Source: an uncultured Muribaculaceae bacterium (GTDB lineage Bacteria; Bacteroidota; Bacteroidia; Bacteroidales; Muribaculaceae). Taken from it: DNA of 55,872 bases. The notes beneath the pieces were generated by a model that worked only from the letters and a program-made list of their open reading frames with translations, was not told the origin of the DNA and did no database searches. Position numbers and translations under genes: made by a program. Location: NCBI GenBank assembly GCA_910589055.1, contig CAJURN010000020.1:1-55872 (forward strand), written 5' to 3'. This document shows positions 44,006 to 53,657 of the stretch, piece after piece. Each line of letters opens with the position of its first letter. Position 1 is the stretch's first letter.

Positions 44006-45859
44006 TCAATTCAGATATTCTGCTGAGATTGTCATTGTTTTGATATTGATTGTGAGCTTGTAACGTCCTTCTTTCACGACGTTCCACTGGTCGTCGGGGT
44101 CGGTGGTGTACACCACGTCCGAGGCCGACACTCCTGATTCCGACACAGTCACATCCGAAGAGGACGGACGATAGAAAGGAGCGCCGAAGTCCTTGATGGA
44201 GCATGCCTTGAAAGTACCCTCCTTCAATGTTCCGGTCCAGGTGTATTCACCTTCGGAACCCTCAACAGGGCTGTATTCGGTGGCGTCGTCAAGGCTCCAT
44301 CCACCTGCGGTAGCCGTGCCAATCATATACAGGGGTGCAACTGCCGTGCTTTCACCAAGATAAGTGGCATCAAATGTCATGGCATCGGTATCGAAGGTAA
44401 GACGGTACTTGCCTGCGGCGGTGACTTTCCACTGGTCGTCGGGATCGGTGGTAAACACCATCTCTCTTGAAGCCACACCCGACTGCGACACCTCGCACTC
44501 CGCAAAGGCCGGACGGTAGAATGGTGCTCCGAAATCCTTTTCAAGGGCAGCCTTGAATATGCCCTCGGCAAGCTCGCCTTCCCACACGAACACCTTTTCA
44601 TTGTCGGCGCTCGCTTCAATCTCGGTAGCCTCATCCCAGCTCCAGCCGCCTGCGGTGGCCGTGCCGATCATGTAGAGTTTTGCCGTTTCCACAACGCCTT
44701 CAAGATATACGGCGTCGAAAGTCATTGCTTCGGTATTGAATGTAAGGCGATATTTTCCTGCCAAAGTCACGAGCCACTGGTCGTCGGGATCGGTTGTGAA
44801 CACCATTTCAGGAGAAGCCACGCCCGATGCTGAAACCTCGCAGTTGGCATAGGCGGGACGGTAGAAGGGCGCTCCGAAATCCTTTTCAAGAGCGGCTTTG
44901 AAAGTACCGCGACCAAGTTCACCTTCCCAAACGAACAGGGATTCGTTACCGGCGCTTGCCTCAATCACGGTGGCAGCATCCCAGCTCCAACCGCCGTCGG
45001 TAGCCTCACCAATCATATAGAGCTTGGGGGCAGGCTTGTATTCCCCGGTAAGCTCGGCTGTCACAGTCCATTTCTCAAGGTCGAAAGTCAGACGATATAC
45101 GCCGGATTCCTCAACTTGCCATTTATAGTCGGGGCCGGTTGTGTAGACGAAACCGTCGCTTTCCACACCTGAGGCCGAAATCTTGCATCCGTCGGCCTGC
45201 GGACGGATAAAGGGAACATCCCAGCTTCCGGTTGCGGTGCAAGCCTTCAGCTCGCCCTTGTCAAGAGTTCCTTCGTAGACAAACACGTAATCAGATTTCT
45301 TTTCAAGGACATTAGGATTATCAATATCCCAGCCGTTGGGGGTGGCATTACCCACGATATAGAGGGCATCGGTAACGATAGGTTCTATTACAGGTGCATC
45401 CTGCTCGCGGACATACGCGATGTCTACAATCCAGTTGCGGAGGTCGAAGCGCAGGTTATAGATACCTGCATCAATCACTTTCCACTTGTCGTCGGGGTCG
45501 CCGGCGTGCATCTTGAATGTCTCGCCGGTAAGACCGTCTTTTCCGATAGCCTCTCCGGCTGCCTGCGGACGGATAAACGCGGCATCCCAGCTTCCGGTGG
45601 TAAGGCAAAGTTTCATCTCGCCCACATTGAGCGGGCCTTCCCAGGTGAATACAAGCGGATCCTCGCCAGAAGCCTCAAGAGGTGTGGGGGCATCAATGCT
45701 CCAGCCGTTAGGCGTCGCGTCACCGACGAGATACAGCGTAGACGTCTTGATGGGCAGATTCCCATCGATTATTATCAGATCTTTCTCGCCCTCGCACGCC
45801 GTGAGTCCGGCCATGAGCAGGAGTGCGGAAAGCACGGTGATTATGTTTTTTATTTTCAT
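44006..45859 (-). CDS. Five-domain SusE/SusF-like surface glycan-binding lipoprotein
   Basis: The protein has 617 residues. The lipobox LTAC (Cys22) is followed by EGEKD, an acidic surface-export signal. Five tandem modules of about 108 residues start near 41, 165, 279, 394 and 508, each with LYxxGxATxxGWSxD, a FxRPxA segment and a TTDPDDQWxV strand. These are the starch-binding-type modules of SusE/SusF, which have two or three in the classic system. Modules 3 and 4 are almost identical, which suggests recent duplication; modules 1 and 2 are more divergent and have GSWDxxFIRPQA. It lies between the SusD gene and the GH27-like gene in the same operon. Confidence 0.9.
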   Translation of the reverse strand: MKIKNIITVLSALLLMAGLTACEGEKDLIIIDGNLPIKTSTLYLVGDATPNGWSIDAPTPLEASGEDPLVFTWEGPLNVGEMKLCLTTGSWDAAFIRPQAAGEAIGKDGLTGETFKMHAGDPDDKWKVIDAGIYNLRFDLRNWIVDIAYVREQDAPVIEPIVTDALYIVGNATPNGWDIDNPNVLEKKSDYVFVYEGTLDKGELKACTATGSWDVPFIRPQADGCKISASGVESDGFVYTTGPDYKWQVEESGVYRLTFDLEKWTVTAELTGEYKPAPKLYMIGEATDGGWSWDAATVIEASAGNESLFVWEGELGRGTFKAALEKDFGAPFYRPAYANCEVSASGVASPEMVFTTDPDDQWLVTLAGKYRLTFNTEAMTFDAVYLEGVVETAKLYMIGTATAGGWSWDEATEIEASADNEKVFVWEGELAEGIFKAALEKDFGAPFYRPAFAECEVSQSGVASREMVFTTDPDDQWKVTAAGKYRLTFDTDAMTFDATYLGESTAVAPLYMIGTATAGGWSLDDATEYSPVEGSEGEYTWTGTLKEGTFKACSIKDFGAPFYRPSSSDVTVSESGVSASDVVYTTDPDDQWNVVKEGRYKLTINIKTMTISAEYLN

Positions 45860-45882
45860 GATTTACAGATTATGAGCGTTTT

Positions 45883-47613
45883 TTATCTTCCATAACCGGG
45901 GTTCTGCACAAGTATGGAATTGGAGTTGAGGATGGTGCGTGTGATGGGGAAAATTGCCGTGTGGTCGTCGGCGTCGGGAGTCTTGTCCCACCACTTGCCG
46001 GAATTGAACTTACCGAAGCGCACAAGGTCGATACGGCGGCGGCTCTCGGCAAAGAACTCGCGGCCCCATTCGGCCAGCATCTCGTTTTCGTCGAGGCGGA
46101 TGCGTCCTTCGGGTGAATAAAGCACATCGTCGAGGTTCTCGGCAGGATAGTTGCGGCGGCGCACGGAGTTGAGAAGTTTGGCAGCGCCGTTGCGGTCGCC
46201 GTCACGGAGCTTGCACTCGGCAAGGGAATAGATTACCTCGGGCAGACGGATTTCGGTGTAGTCACTTTCGAGCTGGTTGGCGTCGTCATCGCTGTAAAAC
46301 GGATATTTCACGAAATGCCATCCTGAATTATGGTCGCCGTTCATGAGCACGCTTGTCTTGTCGGTAGGCCACTTGTCGGGAGCCATCGACTGGAATTTGC
46401 CCACGGCATCGCGCAGATAGAGGTCGTAAGGCTGTTCGGGAGCACGGAGTTTTTTGACCGTGCCTGTCTCCTTGTCGGTATATTCGAGGTAGCCGAAAAG
46501 GAACATACCCTCGCGGCGGCTGTTGCCGAGATTCCTGTAAAGCTGCATGCGCACATCGCCTTCATACTTGCGGAAGTTCTGGACTGGCATGCCGAGCTCA
46601 TACTCGTAAAGGTTGCCGTTGAGGTCGTAGCTCGGCGAAGCGGCATATTTGGTGTTGTGCCCTACTCCGGATTTGGTATCGTCGAAGAAGGATGCAGCCT
46701 TTGCAGGAACTGTCCATCCGTACGAATCGCCGTCGTAGTGCCAGTGGGTGTAGCCCTTGGATGCGGGGAAACCGAAAATCACCTCGTCGCAATTGTCGTT
46801 GTCCCAATCGAAAGCGGCATCCCAGCGGTCGGCCACGGCATAGTCGCCGTATTTGCCGTCGAGAATATCCTGCGCGACAGCCGCGCAATCGCTGTAACGG
46901 GCCTGCCCGATATAAACCTCGGCATTGAGATACAGGCGCACGAGCAAGGCAGCGGCGGCAGCCTGCGTCCATTGTCCCTGGATTGTTGCATTTGTTCCGA
47001 GTCCGGATTTCTTTACGAGAAGCGTGGTGCAGTCCTTAAGCTCTTTTTCGATAAAGCTGAACACCTCAGCCGGTTCGGCCTGCGGATTGTTGGGCATGTC
47101 GCTGTAAGTAGTCACAAGGGGGACATTGCGGAAAGCGTCGAGCAAGCGGATATAGAACCATGCGCGCAGGGCACGGCACTGAGCCTTGAGGTTGTCGAAC
47201 TCGAGTTGGGTGAAGCCGAAACGCTCGGGGGTGAAATTGCTCAGGTCCTCAATCACGAGGTTGCACTGCATTATGCCTTGGAAACATCCGTTCCATTCGG
47301 TCTGGGCTTCGCCGAGGTCGTCGACGGTCCAGGTGTGGTAATGGAGGCGTTCCCACTTGCCACCGTCGTACCACCATCCGTCGCGGGTAGGAGTGATAAG
47401 CTGGTCGGCGGTGAGTTCATTCAGGACGTGGCGGCTGCCGATGCTCCAGAACGCATGTTCAAAGGGGCGGAAGGTGGCACGGATTACGTCCATCTTTGTA
47501 TTGTAGTAGTTTTCGGAGCCTACCTGGTCGTACAGAGTCTCGTCAAGATTTGTACAGCTTCCGAGAGCCAGTACGGAGAGTGTTGCGGCTGCTATATGTT
47601 TCAGAAATTTCAT
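45883..47613 (-). CDS. SusD/RagB-family glycan-binding outer membrane lipoprotein
   Basis: The protein has 576 residues. The lipobox is LGSC (Cys20) followed by TNLDE. The N-terminal SusD-like region has NYYNTKMDVIRATFRPFEHAFW and a stretch of helical repeats (RALRAWFYIRLLDAFRNVPLV), and the C-terminal RagB domain ends with YTEIRLPEVIYSLAECKL, AEWGREFFAESRRRIDLVRFG and TRTILNSNSILVQNPGY. It caps the SusC channel outside the outer membrane and hands over oligosaccharides. It is 19 bp after the susC-like gene. A long frame on the opposite strand is only a shadow. Confidence 0.96.
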   Translation of the reverse strand: MKFLKHIAAATLSVLALGSCTNLDETLYDQVGSENYYNTKMDVIRATFRPFEHAFWSIGSRHVLNELTADQLITPTRDGWWYDGGKWERLHYHTWTVDDLGEAQTEWNGCFQGIMQCNLVIEDLSNFTPERFGFTQLEFDNLKAQCRALRAWFYIRLLDAFRNVPLVTTYSDMPNNPQAEPAEVFSFIEKELKDCTTLLVKKSGLGTNATIQGQWTQAAAAALLVRLYLNAEVYIGQARYSDCAAVAQDILDGKYGDYAVADRWDAAFDWDNDNCDEVIFGFPASKGYTHWHYDGDSYGWTVPAKAASFFDDTKSGVGHNTKYAASPSYDLNGNLYEYELGMPVQNFRKYEGDVRMQLYRNLGNSRREGMFLFGYLEYTDKETGTVKKLRAPEQPYDLYLRDAVGKFQSMAPDKWPTDKTSVLMNGDHNSGWHFVKYPFYSDDDANQLESDYTEIRLPEVIYSLAECKLRDGDRNGAAKLLNSVRRRNYPAENLDDVLYSPEGRIRLDENEMLAEWGREFFAESRRRIDLVRFGKFNSGKWWDKTPDADDHTAIFPITRTILNSNSILVQNPGYGR

Positions 47614-47632
47614 ATTTCAAGTTTTTCAGTGA

Positions 47633-50623
47633 TTAGAAATCAATCTGTACGCCGGCAATGAACTGGCGGGTTGAAGGATAGTAGGAACGCGAACCCTGAG
47701 CGCCGGGCTGGAGGCCGTTGACCTGATAGGTGGAAGGATCCACGCCGCTGAACTTGGTGAGGGTGAACACGTTCTTGACCGTACCGTAGACTCTGATTTT
47801 ATCAAGGAAGCGGCAGCGGGGCAGATTGAGCGTGTAGCCCAAGGTAAGCATGTCGAGCTTGAAGTAGTCGCCACGTTCAAGGAAGTAGTCGCTCACCACG
47901 GGAGCGGCGTTGGGCGACACGTCAAAGTTCTTGCCATAGGCTTTCTTCATTACGTTGCCGTTGAAGTTGCGGGTTCCGTAGTAGAAATCATGGATGTTGA
48001 AGATGTCGTAGCCGAAAGCTCCGCGGAAGAAAAGCGCAAGGTCGAAGTTGCGGTAGCGGAAATTATGGCTGGTTGACATTGTGAACTTAGGCATACCGTT
48101 GCCCACGATTGTGCGGTCTTCATCGGTGGCCTGGGAAGAGCGGATGATGTCGCCGTCCTTGTCGTATACGAGCCATTCGCCTTCGGAAGTGATGCCTGCG
48201 TAGCGCCACATGTAGAAGTTGCCGAGCGACTTGCCTTTCTCAATGCGCTGGAGATTGTAATAAGGATACGGATCCTCGGTGCTGCACACATTGTAGTAGT
48301 CCTGACCTACGTACTGCGAGTTGCTGAAATCGACAAACTTATTGCTCATCCATGTGCCCACGACTCCAAAGTTATAGGAGAAGGTCTTGTTTTCCACCAC
48401 ATTGAAGTTGAGATCAAACTCGAAACCGGTGTTCTTCATCGTGCCCACGTTTACGAATGTCTCGTCGTGGATATTCGGCGGGACTGGCACCTTGTAGTTG
48501 CCGAGAAGGTCCTGCTGACGGCGGTTGAAGTAGTTCAACGAACCGTAGATACGGTTGTTGAGCACCGAAAAGTCAATACCGACGTTCCAGTTCTTGCCTT
48601 TTTCCCATTTGAGATCGGGATTGACGTTCTTGCCCGGACCCCATACCTGGAAATATTTTCCGTTATAGAAATAGTAGCCGAAGCCCGACATCGTATTTAT
48701 CGACAGATAGCTGCCGAAGTCCTGGTTGCCGGTAACACCGTAGTCGGCGCGGATTTTCAAGTCATTGAGCCATTCGATGTCTTTCATGAACTCTTCCTGC
48801 GAAATACGCCAACCCACAGATACGGCGGGGAAATCGCCCCACTTGTGGTTCTGTCCGAATTTCGACGAACCTTCATGGCGCAGGGATGCAGTGAGAAGAT
48901 ATTTACCTTCATAGTCGTAGCTTACACGGCCGAAGAATGAAATGAGCTTGGCGTCGTTCTTGTAGCTACCCATCATGACCTCGCCCTCTTCCTTGGCCCA
49001 TTCGCCCGAGCCGAGGTTGTCGGCTCCGAGACCGTCGTTGGGGAAGTCCTTGTTTTCGGCATTGAAGCCCGAGTATTGTGAATACTGATAGGAGTAGCCC
49101 ACCATTGCCTTGATATTGTGCTTTTCGGCGATGCGGGTACTGTAATTGGCGAGCCATTCCACTATGAACTGGCGCTCTTTGGAATAGGAGCGTGATGCCA
49201 CGCCGTCGTGTCCGTCGTTGATTGAGTTGGTGCTGGTCGACGGGCGGAAATATGTGTTGTTGTTACTGTACTGGTGATCGGCGAACATAATCTGTGTTGA
49301 GAGATTATGATTGCTGTCGCCGCCCTTGGCAAGGAGAGGGAGAAGATTCAGCTTGATTGTTCCGTCCCAGTCGAGCAGCTTGGTGTCGGCCTGGTCTTTT
49401 TCGAGGAGCTGACGCTCAACAGGGTTGCTGCCAACAATCTGACCGTAGAAGTTATAGTACTGCGAGGGATTCTCGGGATTCATCAGTGGAGTTGTGGGGT
49501 TGGCTTCAAGAGCATCCTTGAACACGCTCCAGTCGGCATTGTTACGGTAGATGATACGCGGAGCCACGTTGAGGTTGACGGTGAAAAGACCGCCCTTGGT
49601 GGTGTGCATCACCGAAGCGCGCGCACCGTATTCCTCACGGTCGGAACGGAGGTCGATACCGTTGGCATCGCGGTAGTCGGCACTCACACGGTAGTTGCTG
49701 CGCTCGTTGCCGCCGCTCACGGTGAGTGTGTGCTGCATGGTGAAGCCGGTACGGGTCACGGCGTCGAGCCAGTCGAGATTGCCACCGAGGTCTACTCCGC
49801 GGTCGCCCCATCCGAGACGCACGTCGCGGTAGTCCTGGGCGCTCATCATGTCAATTTCCTTGTTGATTTTGTCCCAGGCGAAAGTGCCGGAATAAGAGGT
49901 GTGGATGGCGCCGTCCTTGCTGCCTTTCTTGGTTGTGACGAGAATCACACCATTGGAACCGCGCGTACCATATATAGCCGATGCCGCACCGTCCTTAAGG
50001 ATGTCGAACGAGGCAATGTCGTTGGGGTTGATGTTGGTGAGGTTGCCACCGGGCACTCCGTCAATCACAATCAGCGGGCCGAGACCTGCCGAACGGGATG
50101 AGACACCGCGGATCTGGATGCTGGCCTGATTGTTGGGGTCGCCCGCACCGGTGTTGGTGATTGAAACACCGGGCACCTTGCCCTGAATCATCATCGAGGG
50201 GTCAAGAGAACTTACCGAAAGGAAATCCTTCTCGCTCACGTGCGAGATAGCCGAGGTAAGCTCCTTCTTGTCCATGGTACCATAACCGATAACCACAACC
50301 TCATTGAGTATTTCGGAGTTTTCTTCAAGTTCCACATTAATGACAGTGCGGCCCTTGATTGCGATTTCCTGCGCCACATAGCCGACGTAGGAGAATTTAA
50401 GATGACCGTTTGAATCGGCCTGCAACATGTAGTTTCCGTCGATGTCGGTTGTCGTTCCGGTTTTAGCTCCGGAGGCCACGACACTTACCCCGATAAGGGG
50501 TTCACCGGTCCGGTCGGTCACCGTTCCTCGTATGCTGATTGTCTGCGCCGACAGGAAGGGAATACCTGCCACTATCATCAGTATAAAGAACAGTGGTCGG
50601 GTTAGATAGTGTTTTTTATCCAT
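47633..50623 (-). CDS. SusC/RagA-family TonB-dependent oligosaccharide transporter
   Basis: The protein has 996 residues. After the signal peptide (ending FLSAQ), a carboxypeptidase-D-like regulatory domain (ISIRGTVTDRTGEPLIGVSVV) is followed by a TonB box region (LNEVVVIGYGTMDKKELT), the plug (VSITNTGAGDPNNQASIQIRG, IYGTRGSNGVILVTTKKG) and a 22-strand barrel ending in an aromatic strand (FIAGVQIDF). It imports oligosaccharides with the SusD partner. I chose the ATG at 50623; the longer frame to 50695 runs through the promoter. It is the first gene of the operon after the sensor. Confidence 0.97.
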   Translation of the reverse strand: MDKKHYLTRPLFFILMIVAGIPFLSAQTISIRGTVTDRTGEPLIGVSVVASGAKTGTTTDIDGNYMLQADSNGHLKFSYVGYVAQEIAIKGRTVINVELEENSEILNEVVVIGYGTMDKKELTSAISHVSEKDFLSVSSLDPSMMIQGKVPGVSITNTGAGDPNNQASIQIRGVSSRSAGLGPLIVIDGVPGGNLTNINPNDIASFDILKDGAASAIYGTRGSNGVILVTTKKGSKDGAIHTSYSGTFAWDKINKEIDMMSAQDYRDVRLGWGDRGVDLGGNLDWLDAVTRTGFTMQHTLTVSGGNERSNYRVSADYRDANGIDLRSDREEYGARASVMHTTKGGLFTVNLNVAPRIIYRNNADWSVFKDALEANPTTPLMNPENPSQYYNFYGQIVGSNPVERQLLEKDQADTKLLDWDGTIKLNLLPLLAKGGDSNHNLSTQIMFADHQYSNNNTYFRPSTSTNSINDGHDGVASRSYSKERQFIVEWLANYSTRIAEKHNIKAMVGYSYQYSQYSGFNAENKDFPNDGLGADNLGSGEWAKEEGEVMMGSYKNDAKLISFFGRVSYDYEGKYLLTASLRHEGSSKFGQNHKWGDFPAVSVGWRISQEEFMKDIEWLNDLKIRADYGVTGNQDFGSYLSINTMSGFGYYFYNGKYFQVWGPGKNVNPDLKWEKGKNWNVGIDFSVLNNRIYGSLNYFNRRQQDLLGNYKVPVPPNIHDETFVNVGTMKNTGFEFDLNFNVVENKTFSYNFGVVGTWMSNKFVDFSNSQYVGQDYYNVCSTEDPYPYYNLQRIEKGKSLGNFYMWRYAGITSEGEWLVYDKDGDIIRSSQATDEDRTIVGNGMPKFTMSTSHNFRYRNFDLALFFRGAFGYDIFNIHDFYYGTRNFNGNVMKKAYGKNFDVSPNAAPVVSDYFLERGDYFKLDMLTLGYTLNLPRCRFLDKIRVYGTVKNVFTLTKFSGVDPSTYQVNGLQPGAQGSRSYYPSTRQFIAGVQIDF

Positions 50624-50658
50624 TGTTCGTGATATTAAATTTTTGGTTTTTACAATCA

Positions 50659-50689
50659 CAAAATTAGACATTGCACTTCTGCATGTCAA
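50659..50689 (-). promoter_or_regulatory. Promoter of the susC-led operon
   Basis: On the minus strand, TTG at 50689-50687, a 20-bp spacer and TAATTTTG at 50666-50659 form a Bacteroidetes promoter, giving a leader of about 30 nt before the susC-like ATG. The sequence upstream (50690-50819) is A/T-rich and is where a SusR-type activator would be expected to bind. Confidence 0.65.
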
Positions 50690-50819
50690 TGCCATAGAAC
50701 CAAAAAGTAGTGATTTACTAAGGGATTAAGATTGATATTCAAGTATTTAGACCAAGAAGAGCATATGAATTAAGTAGTGTTTACACAGTGTTTCAGCGGC
50801 TTTTCACAGGGGTTTTCCG

Positions 50820-52571
50820 TCAATTTCCGGAAGCCAGACGCCCTATTCCCATCACCTCCTGCTCAAGGGTATTGCGGTCGCCCTTGGCCTTATTGCGTAC
50901 TTTTGTGCGGTAGTTATAGATAGTCGTGAGCGAGTAGCGGAGAAACTTTGCAATCTTGTCGCTGTCGGTGATACCGAGGCGTATGAGGGCGAAAATTCTG
51001 AGTTCCGATGTGAGCGTGCCTTCTTTCTTAGGCTTGATTGCCTCTTCGGGCAGTAGGAGATTGTTGAAATCCTCGACAAACGACGGAAACAGATTGAGGA
51101 ACGTCTTGTCGAACTGCTCGTAGAAGGCCTTCAGCTCGTCGTCGACAAGCGCCGATGACTTGACGAATTTCTTCAGGTCATCCGCCTTTCCGGATGCCAC
51201 CAGCTTGGCAACGGACTTTCGGTATGCGTCGAGCATCTCGATATAGGCAAGCGACTGGTCCATATAGCGGCATATGTACACTTCTTTCAGCTCCGAAATT
51301 TCAGCGATGGCGCTGTACGCCTCCTGAAGGCTCGCGTTGGAGGCTGTAAGCCGGGAATTAAGCTCGTTGAGTTTGGCATTTGAGTCGCGCAACCGGATGT
51401 TGAGGCAGTTAAGTCTTTCGTTTGTCTCTGAAAGCTGCGAGTTTGCCTCGTTTAGTTTGTCGTTGGCCTCCTGAACCTTACGGCGGCTGTCGGCTATGTT
51501 GAGCATCTGCTTGCGCATGTAGAACAGCAGCATCACAAGAATCACCGACAGCACAGTGATGATTATGATAGTGCGCTCGAGCTGTTTCTTCTGCGAGGTG
51601 ATGGTCTCAACATATATACCGTTTATCATCGGATAAGTGTCGTTAAGCTCCACTATGCGCTGCCGGGCGTTGCACTTGGCGGCATCGTCAACGGCTATTG
51701 AGAGGAAGCGGTATGCACGGTCGAGGTCGCCCTCCTGATACAGGATAAGCGCAAGCTGCCGCAGGGCAATATACTCGCGAACAGCCGATTTCATGTCGGA
51801 TATGGCCGATATAAGCACCTGCTTCTTCTGGTTCTGCCGGTCGTTGATTTTGGCATATGATTCGGAAAGCGTCCATGCAAAGATGGCTTGCTCGTGCTCG
51901 GAAAGATTGTTTCGCGCCATATACCCGGTAAGCAAGTCGATAGCCTCCTGCTGCCGGTCGTGCACATTCAGTTGGTCGGCACGTATCAGGGTATGGAAAA
52001 GCGAGTTAGGTTCATTCTCCTGCAGGAGCGAGTCTCGGTATTGGTCGGTCAGTTTTTCGTAATGCTCTTTTTCCGCGGCGAAGGCGGCATATTCGCCGAG
52101 GTAGCCGTAGACGGTACGCTTGGTATGGAAACAGTATGCTCTGAGATAGTCGGGAAGATTGGCCGACGAAAGCGTATCAACCAAACCCAATGCCTCGTGA
52201 TACATTCCTGTGAGAGCCAGAATATTGGCACGGTTCAGACGCGCGTTGAGCAAAAGATTGCGATCCCCCGATTCACGGGCAAGCTCTTCCTGACGCAGAG
52301 TGAGGACATATGCCGAATCGGTATTGTAGGAATGATACTCGCCGAACATGTTGCCAAGTATATCGAAGCGCGCATGAGCATCCTTCGCCTCCGGCAAAGC
52401 CCGTCGCAACTCGTCGATACGATGCTCCTTCTCAGCTCGGTACATATCTCTGTCGGCAATAACAGATTCCAAGCGGTTCAGGAGTGAGTCTATCACAGCC
52501 GTTTCCGCCGCAAAAACGCCGGGAAGGCAGTAAAAACAAATAAAGAATATTATAATCAGCGATTTACGCAT
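50820..52571 (-). CDS. SusR-like membrane-bound transcriptional activator
   Basis: The protein has 583 residues. A signal peptide (about 1-21) and a periplasmic TPR-like helical domain (25-325) precede one membrane helix (334-352). A regular heptad coiled coil follows (about 360-418, with repeated NxxLxExN units), then a helical part, then a C-terminal HTH (521-562, LGITDSDKIAKFLRYSLTTIYNYRTKVRNKAKG). This is the layout of SusR, which senses maltose-type sugars in the periplasm and activates the sus genes. It lies directly upstream of the susC-like gene, in the same direction, separated by 196 bp, and probably activates it. The inducer may differ here because of the unusual enzyme set. Confidence 0.88.
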   Translation of the reverse strand: MRKSLIIIFFICFYCLPGVFAAETAVIDSLLNRLESVIADRDMYRAEKEHRIDELRRALPEAKDAHARFDILGNMFGEYHSYNTDSAYVLTLRQEELARESGDRNLLLNARLNRANILALTGMYHEALGLVDTLSSANLPDYLRAYCFHTKRTVYGYLGEYAAFAAEKEHYEKLTDQYRDSLLQENEPNSLFHTLIRADQLNVHDRQQEAIDLLTGYMARNNLSEHEQAIFAWTLSESYAKINDRQNQKKQVLISAISDMKSAVREYIALRQLALILYQEGDLDRAYRFLSIAVDDAAKCNARQRIVELNDTYPMINGIYVETITSQKKQLERTIIIITVLSVILVMLLFYMRKQMLNIADSRRKVQEANDKLNEANSQLSETNERLNCLNIRLRDSNAKLNELNSRLTASNASLQEAYSAIAEISELKEVYICRYMDQSLAYIEMLDAYRKSVAKLVASGKADDLKKFVKSSALVDDELKAFYEQFDKTFLNLFPSFVEDFNNLLLPEEAIKPKKEGTLTSELRIFALIRLGITDSDKIAKFLRYSLTTIYNYRTKVRNKAKGDRNTLEQEVMGIGRLASGN

Positions 52572-52603
52572 TTATCATGGTTGAGCAAGGTAGTGAACGA
52601 AGC

Positions 52604-52635
52604 CAAAATTACAAAATACTTCCTCAACTTCCAAA
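52604..52635 (-). promoter_or_regulatory. Promoter of the SusR-like gene
   Basis: On the minus strand, TTTG at 52635-52632, a 20-bp spacer and TAATTTTG at 52611-52604 match the Bacteroidetes consensus exactly, 32 bp before the ATG at 52571. Confidence 0.8.
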
Positions 52636-52676
52636 CTCCAAAATGTTAAAACGCCCATGATTATCCAACACCAATA

Positions 52677-53648
52677 TCAATAAAAATCGGCCATGAGCTC
52701 TTCCACAATCTCGGCCACGGACTTAATCGAGCGGATGGTGGAGATGCCTGTATTGACGCTTACGATGCCGCTGTTGACATCGCCGTGGAGCATTGCCGGA
52801 CCAAGACCGCCCTTTGCCATGATATCATTGTGAATGGATTCAGGAGACTCACCCGCGAGCAGGCGACGATGATATTCAACCGCTGCCGGAGTGGGCAAAG
52901 AACGCTCGTTAGGCGTCACGGAGATAAGTTCGTCACCGCTGCCCGACACTATCATATCCTTGACAACCTGCGCCGCAGGACACTCGTCGGAGGCGATGAA
53001 GCGCGTTCCAACATACACTCCCTGTGCCCCGAGGGCAAAAGCGGCCCGCACGCCACGGATATCATTGATACCTCCGGCAGCCATGACGGGCACGGATTTT
53101 ACGGCGTCGACTATCGACGGAACGACTGTGAACGTGCCCATACAGCCTGACGGAATCATCCCGCCTTCGTCAATTCCGGTTGCCACGATAATGTTGGCAC
53201 CATGCTCTTCGGCAATCCGCGCGGATTCGGGTGTAGGCGTAAGCTCGCGATGCACAATTATGCCTCCGGCGTCTTTGACGGCCTTGTATATTAGCTCGTC
53301 GTAAGTTCCGACAAGACAATATATATTCACATCATTGGCTTTCGAGGCGGCAATGGTTTTCATTGCATAAGCCCGTGTTGCGTCGTCATGAGCCGAGAAG
53401 ATATTGATGCCGACCGGAGCGGACGTAAGCCGTCGTACACGCGAGAGTTCGATACTGATGCGCTCCTCGGTGGGAACCTTGCGGCCGTCAATCACCTTAG
53501 GCCCGGCATTCGGCCCGAGCACCCCAAGTGCGCCCGCATTTGACACCGCAGCCACCATTTCGGCATTGTTAATCCAGTTCATTGGAGCCTGGATGAGAGG
53601 ATAACGTATGCCAAAGATACGGCAGACGGGATTATCGAGTGTTTTCAT
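52677..53648 (-). CDS. Nitronate monooxygenase / FabK-like FMN enzyme
   Basis: The protein has 323 residues with an FMN-binding TIM barrel: GIRYPLIQAPMNWINNAEMV at the N-terminus, VGINIFSAHDD, the phosphate-binding IPVMAAGGINDIRGVRAAFALGA type motif (here SVPVMAAGGINDIRGVRAA) and GVYVGTRFIASDECPA. It could be a nitronate monooxygenase or an enoyl-ACP reductase II; the region after DECPA is not enough to decide. I used the ATG at 53648; a TTG at 53654 is possible. The full repeat element ends 9 bp upstream of the ATG. A decayed copy of the last 26-28 codons lies at 55456-55562. Confidence 0.88.
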   Translation of the reverse strand: MKTLDNPVCRIFGIRYPLIQAPMNWINNAEMVAAVSNAGALGVLGPNAGPKVIDGRKVPTEERISIELSRVRRLTSAPVGINIFSAHDDATRAYAMKTIAASKANDVNIYCLVGTYDELIYKAVKDAGGIIVHRELTPTPESARIAEEHGANIIVATGIDEGGMIPSGCMGTFTVVPSIVDAVKSVPVMAAGGINDIRGVRAAFALGAQGVYVGTRFIASDECPAAQVVKDMIVSGSGDELISVTPNERSLPTPAAVEYHRRLLAGESPESIHNDIMAKGGLGPAMLHGDVNSGIVSVNTGISTIRSIKSVAEIVEELMADFY

Positions 53649-53657
53649 TTTCAATAA

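Noticed and set aside
44354..45025. Possible CRISPR-like or tandem DNA repeats
   Set aside because: The repeats are about 345 bp long, in frame, and encode protein modules of the SusE/F protein; they are a coding duplication.
46330..47661. 443-codon open frame on the plus strand opposite the SusD gene
   Set aside because: It is antisense to a complete SusD protein with lipobox and conserved ends; no start signal or homology.
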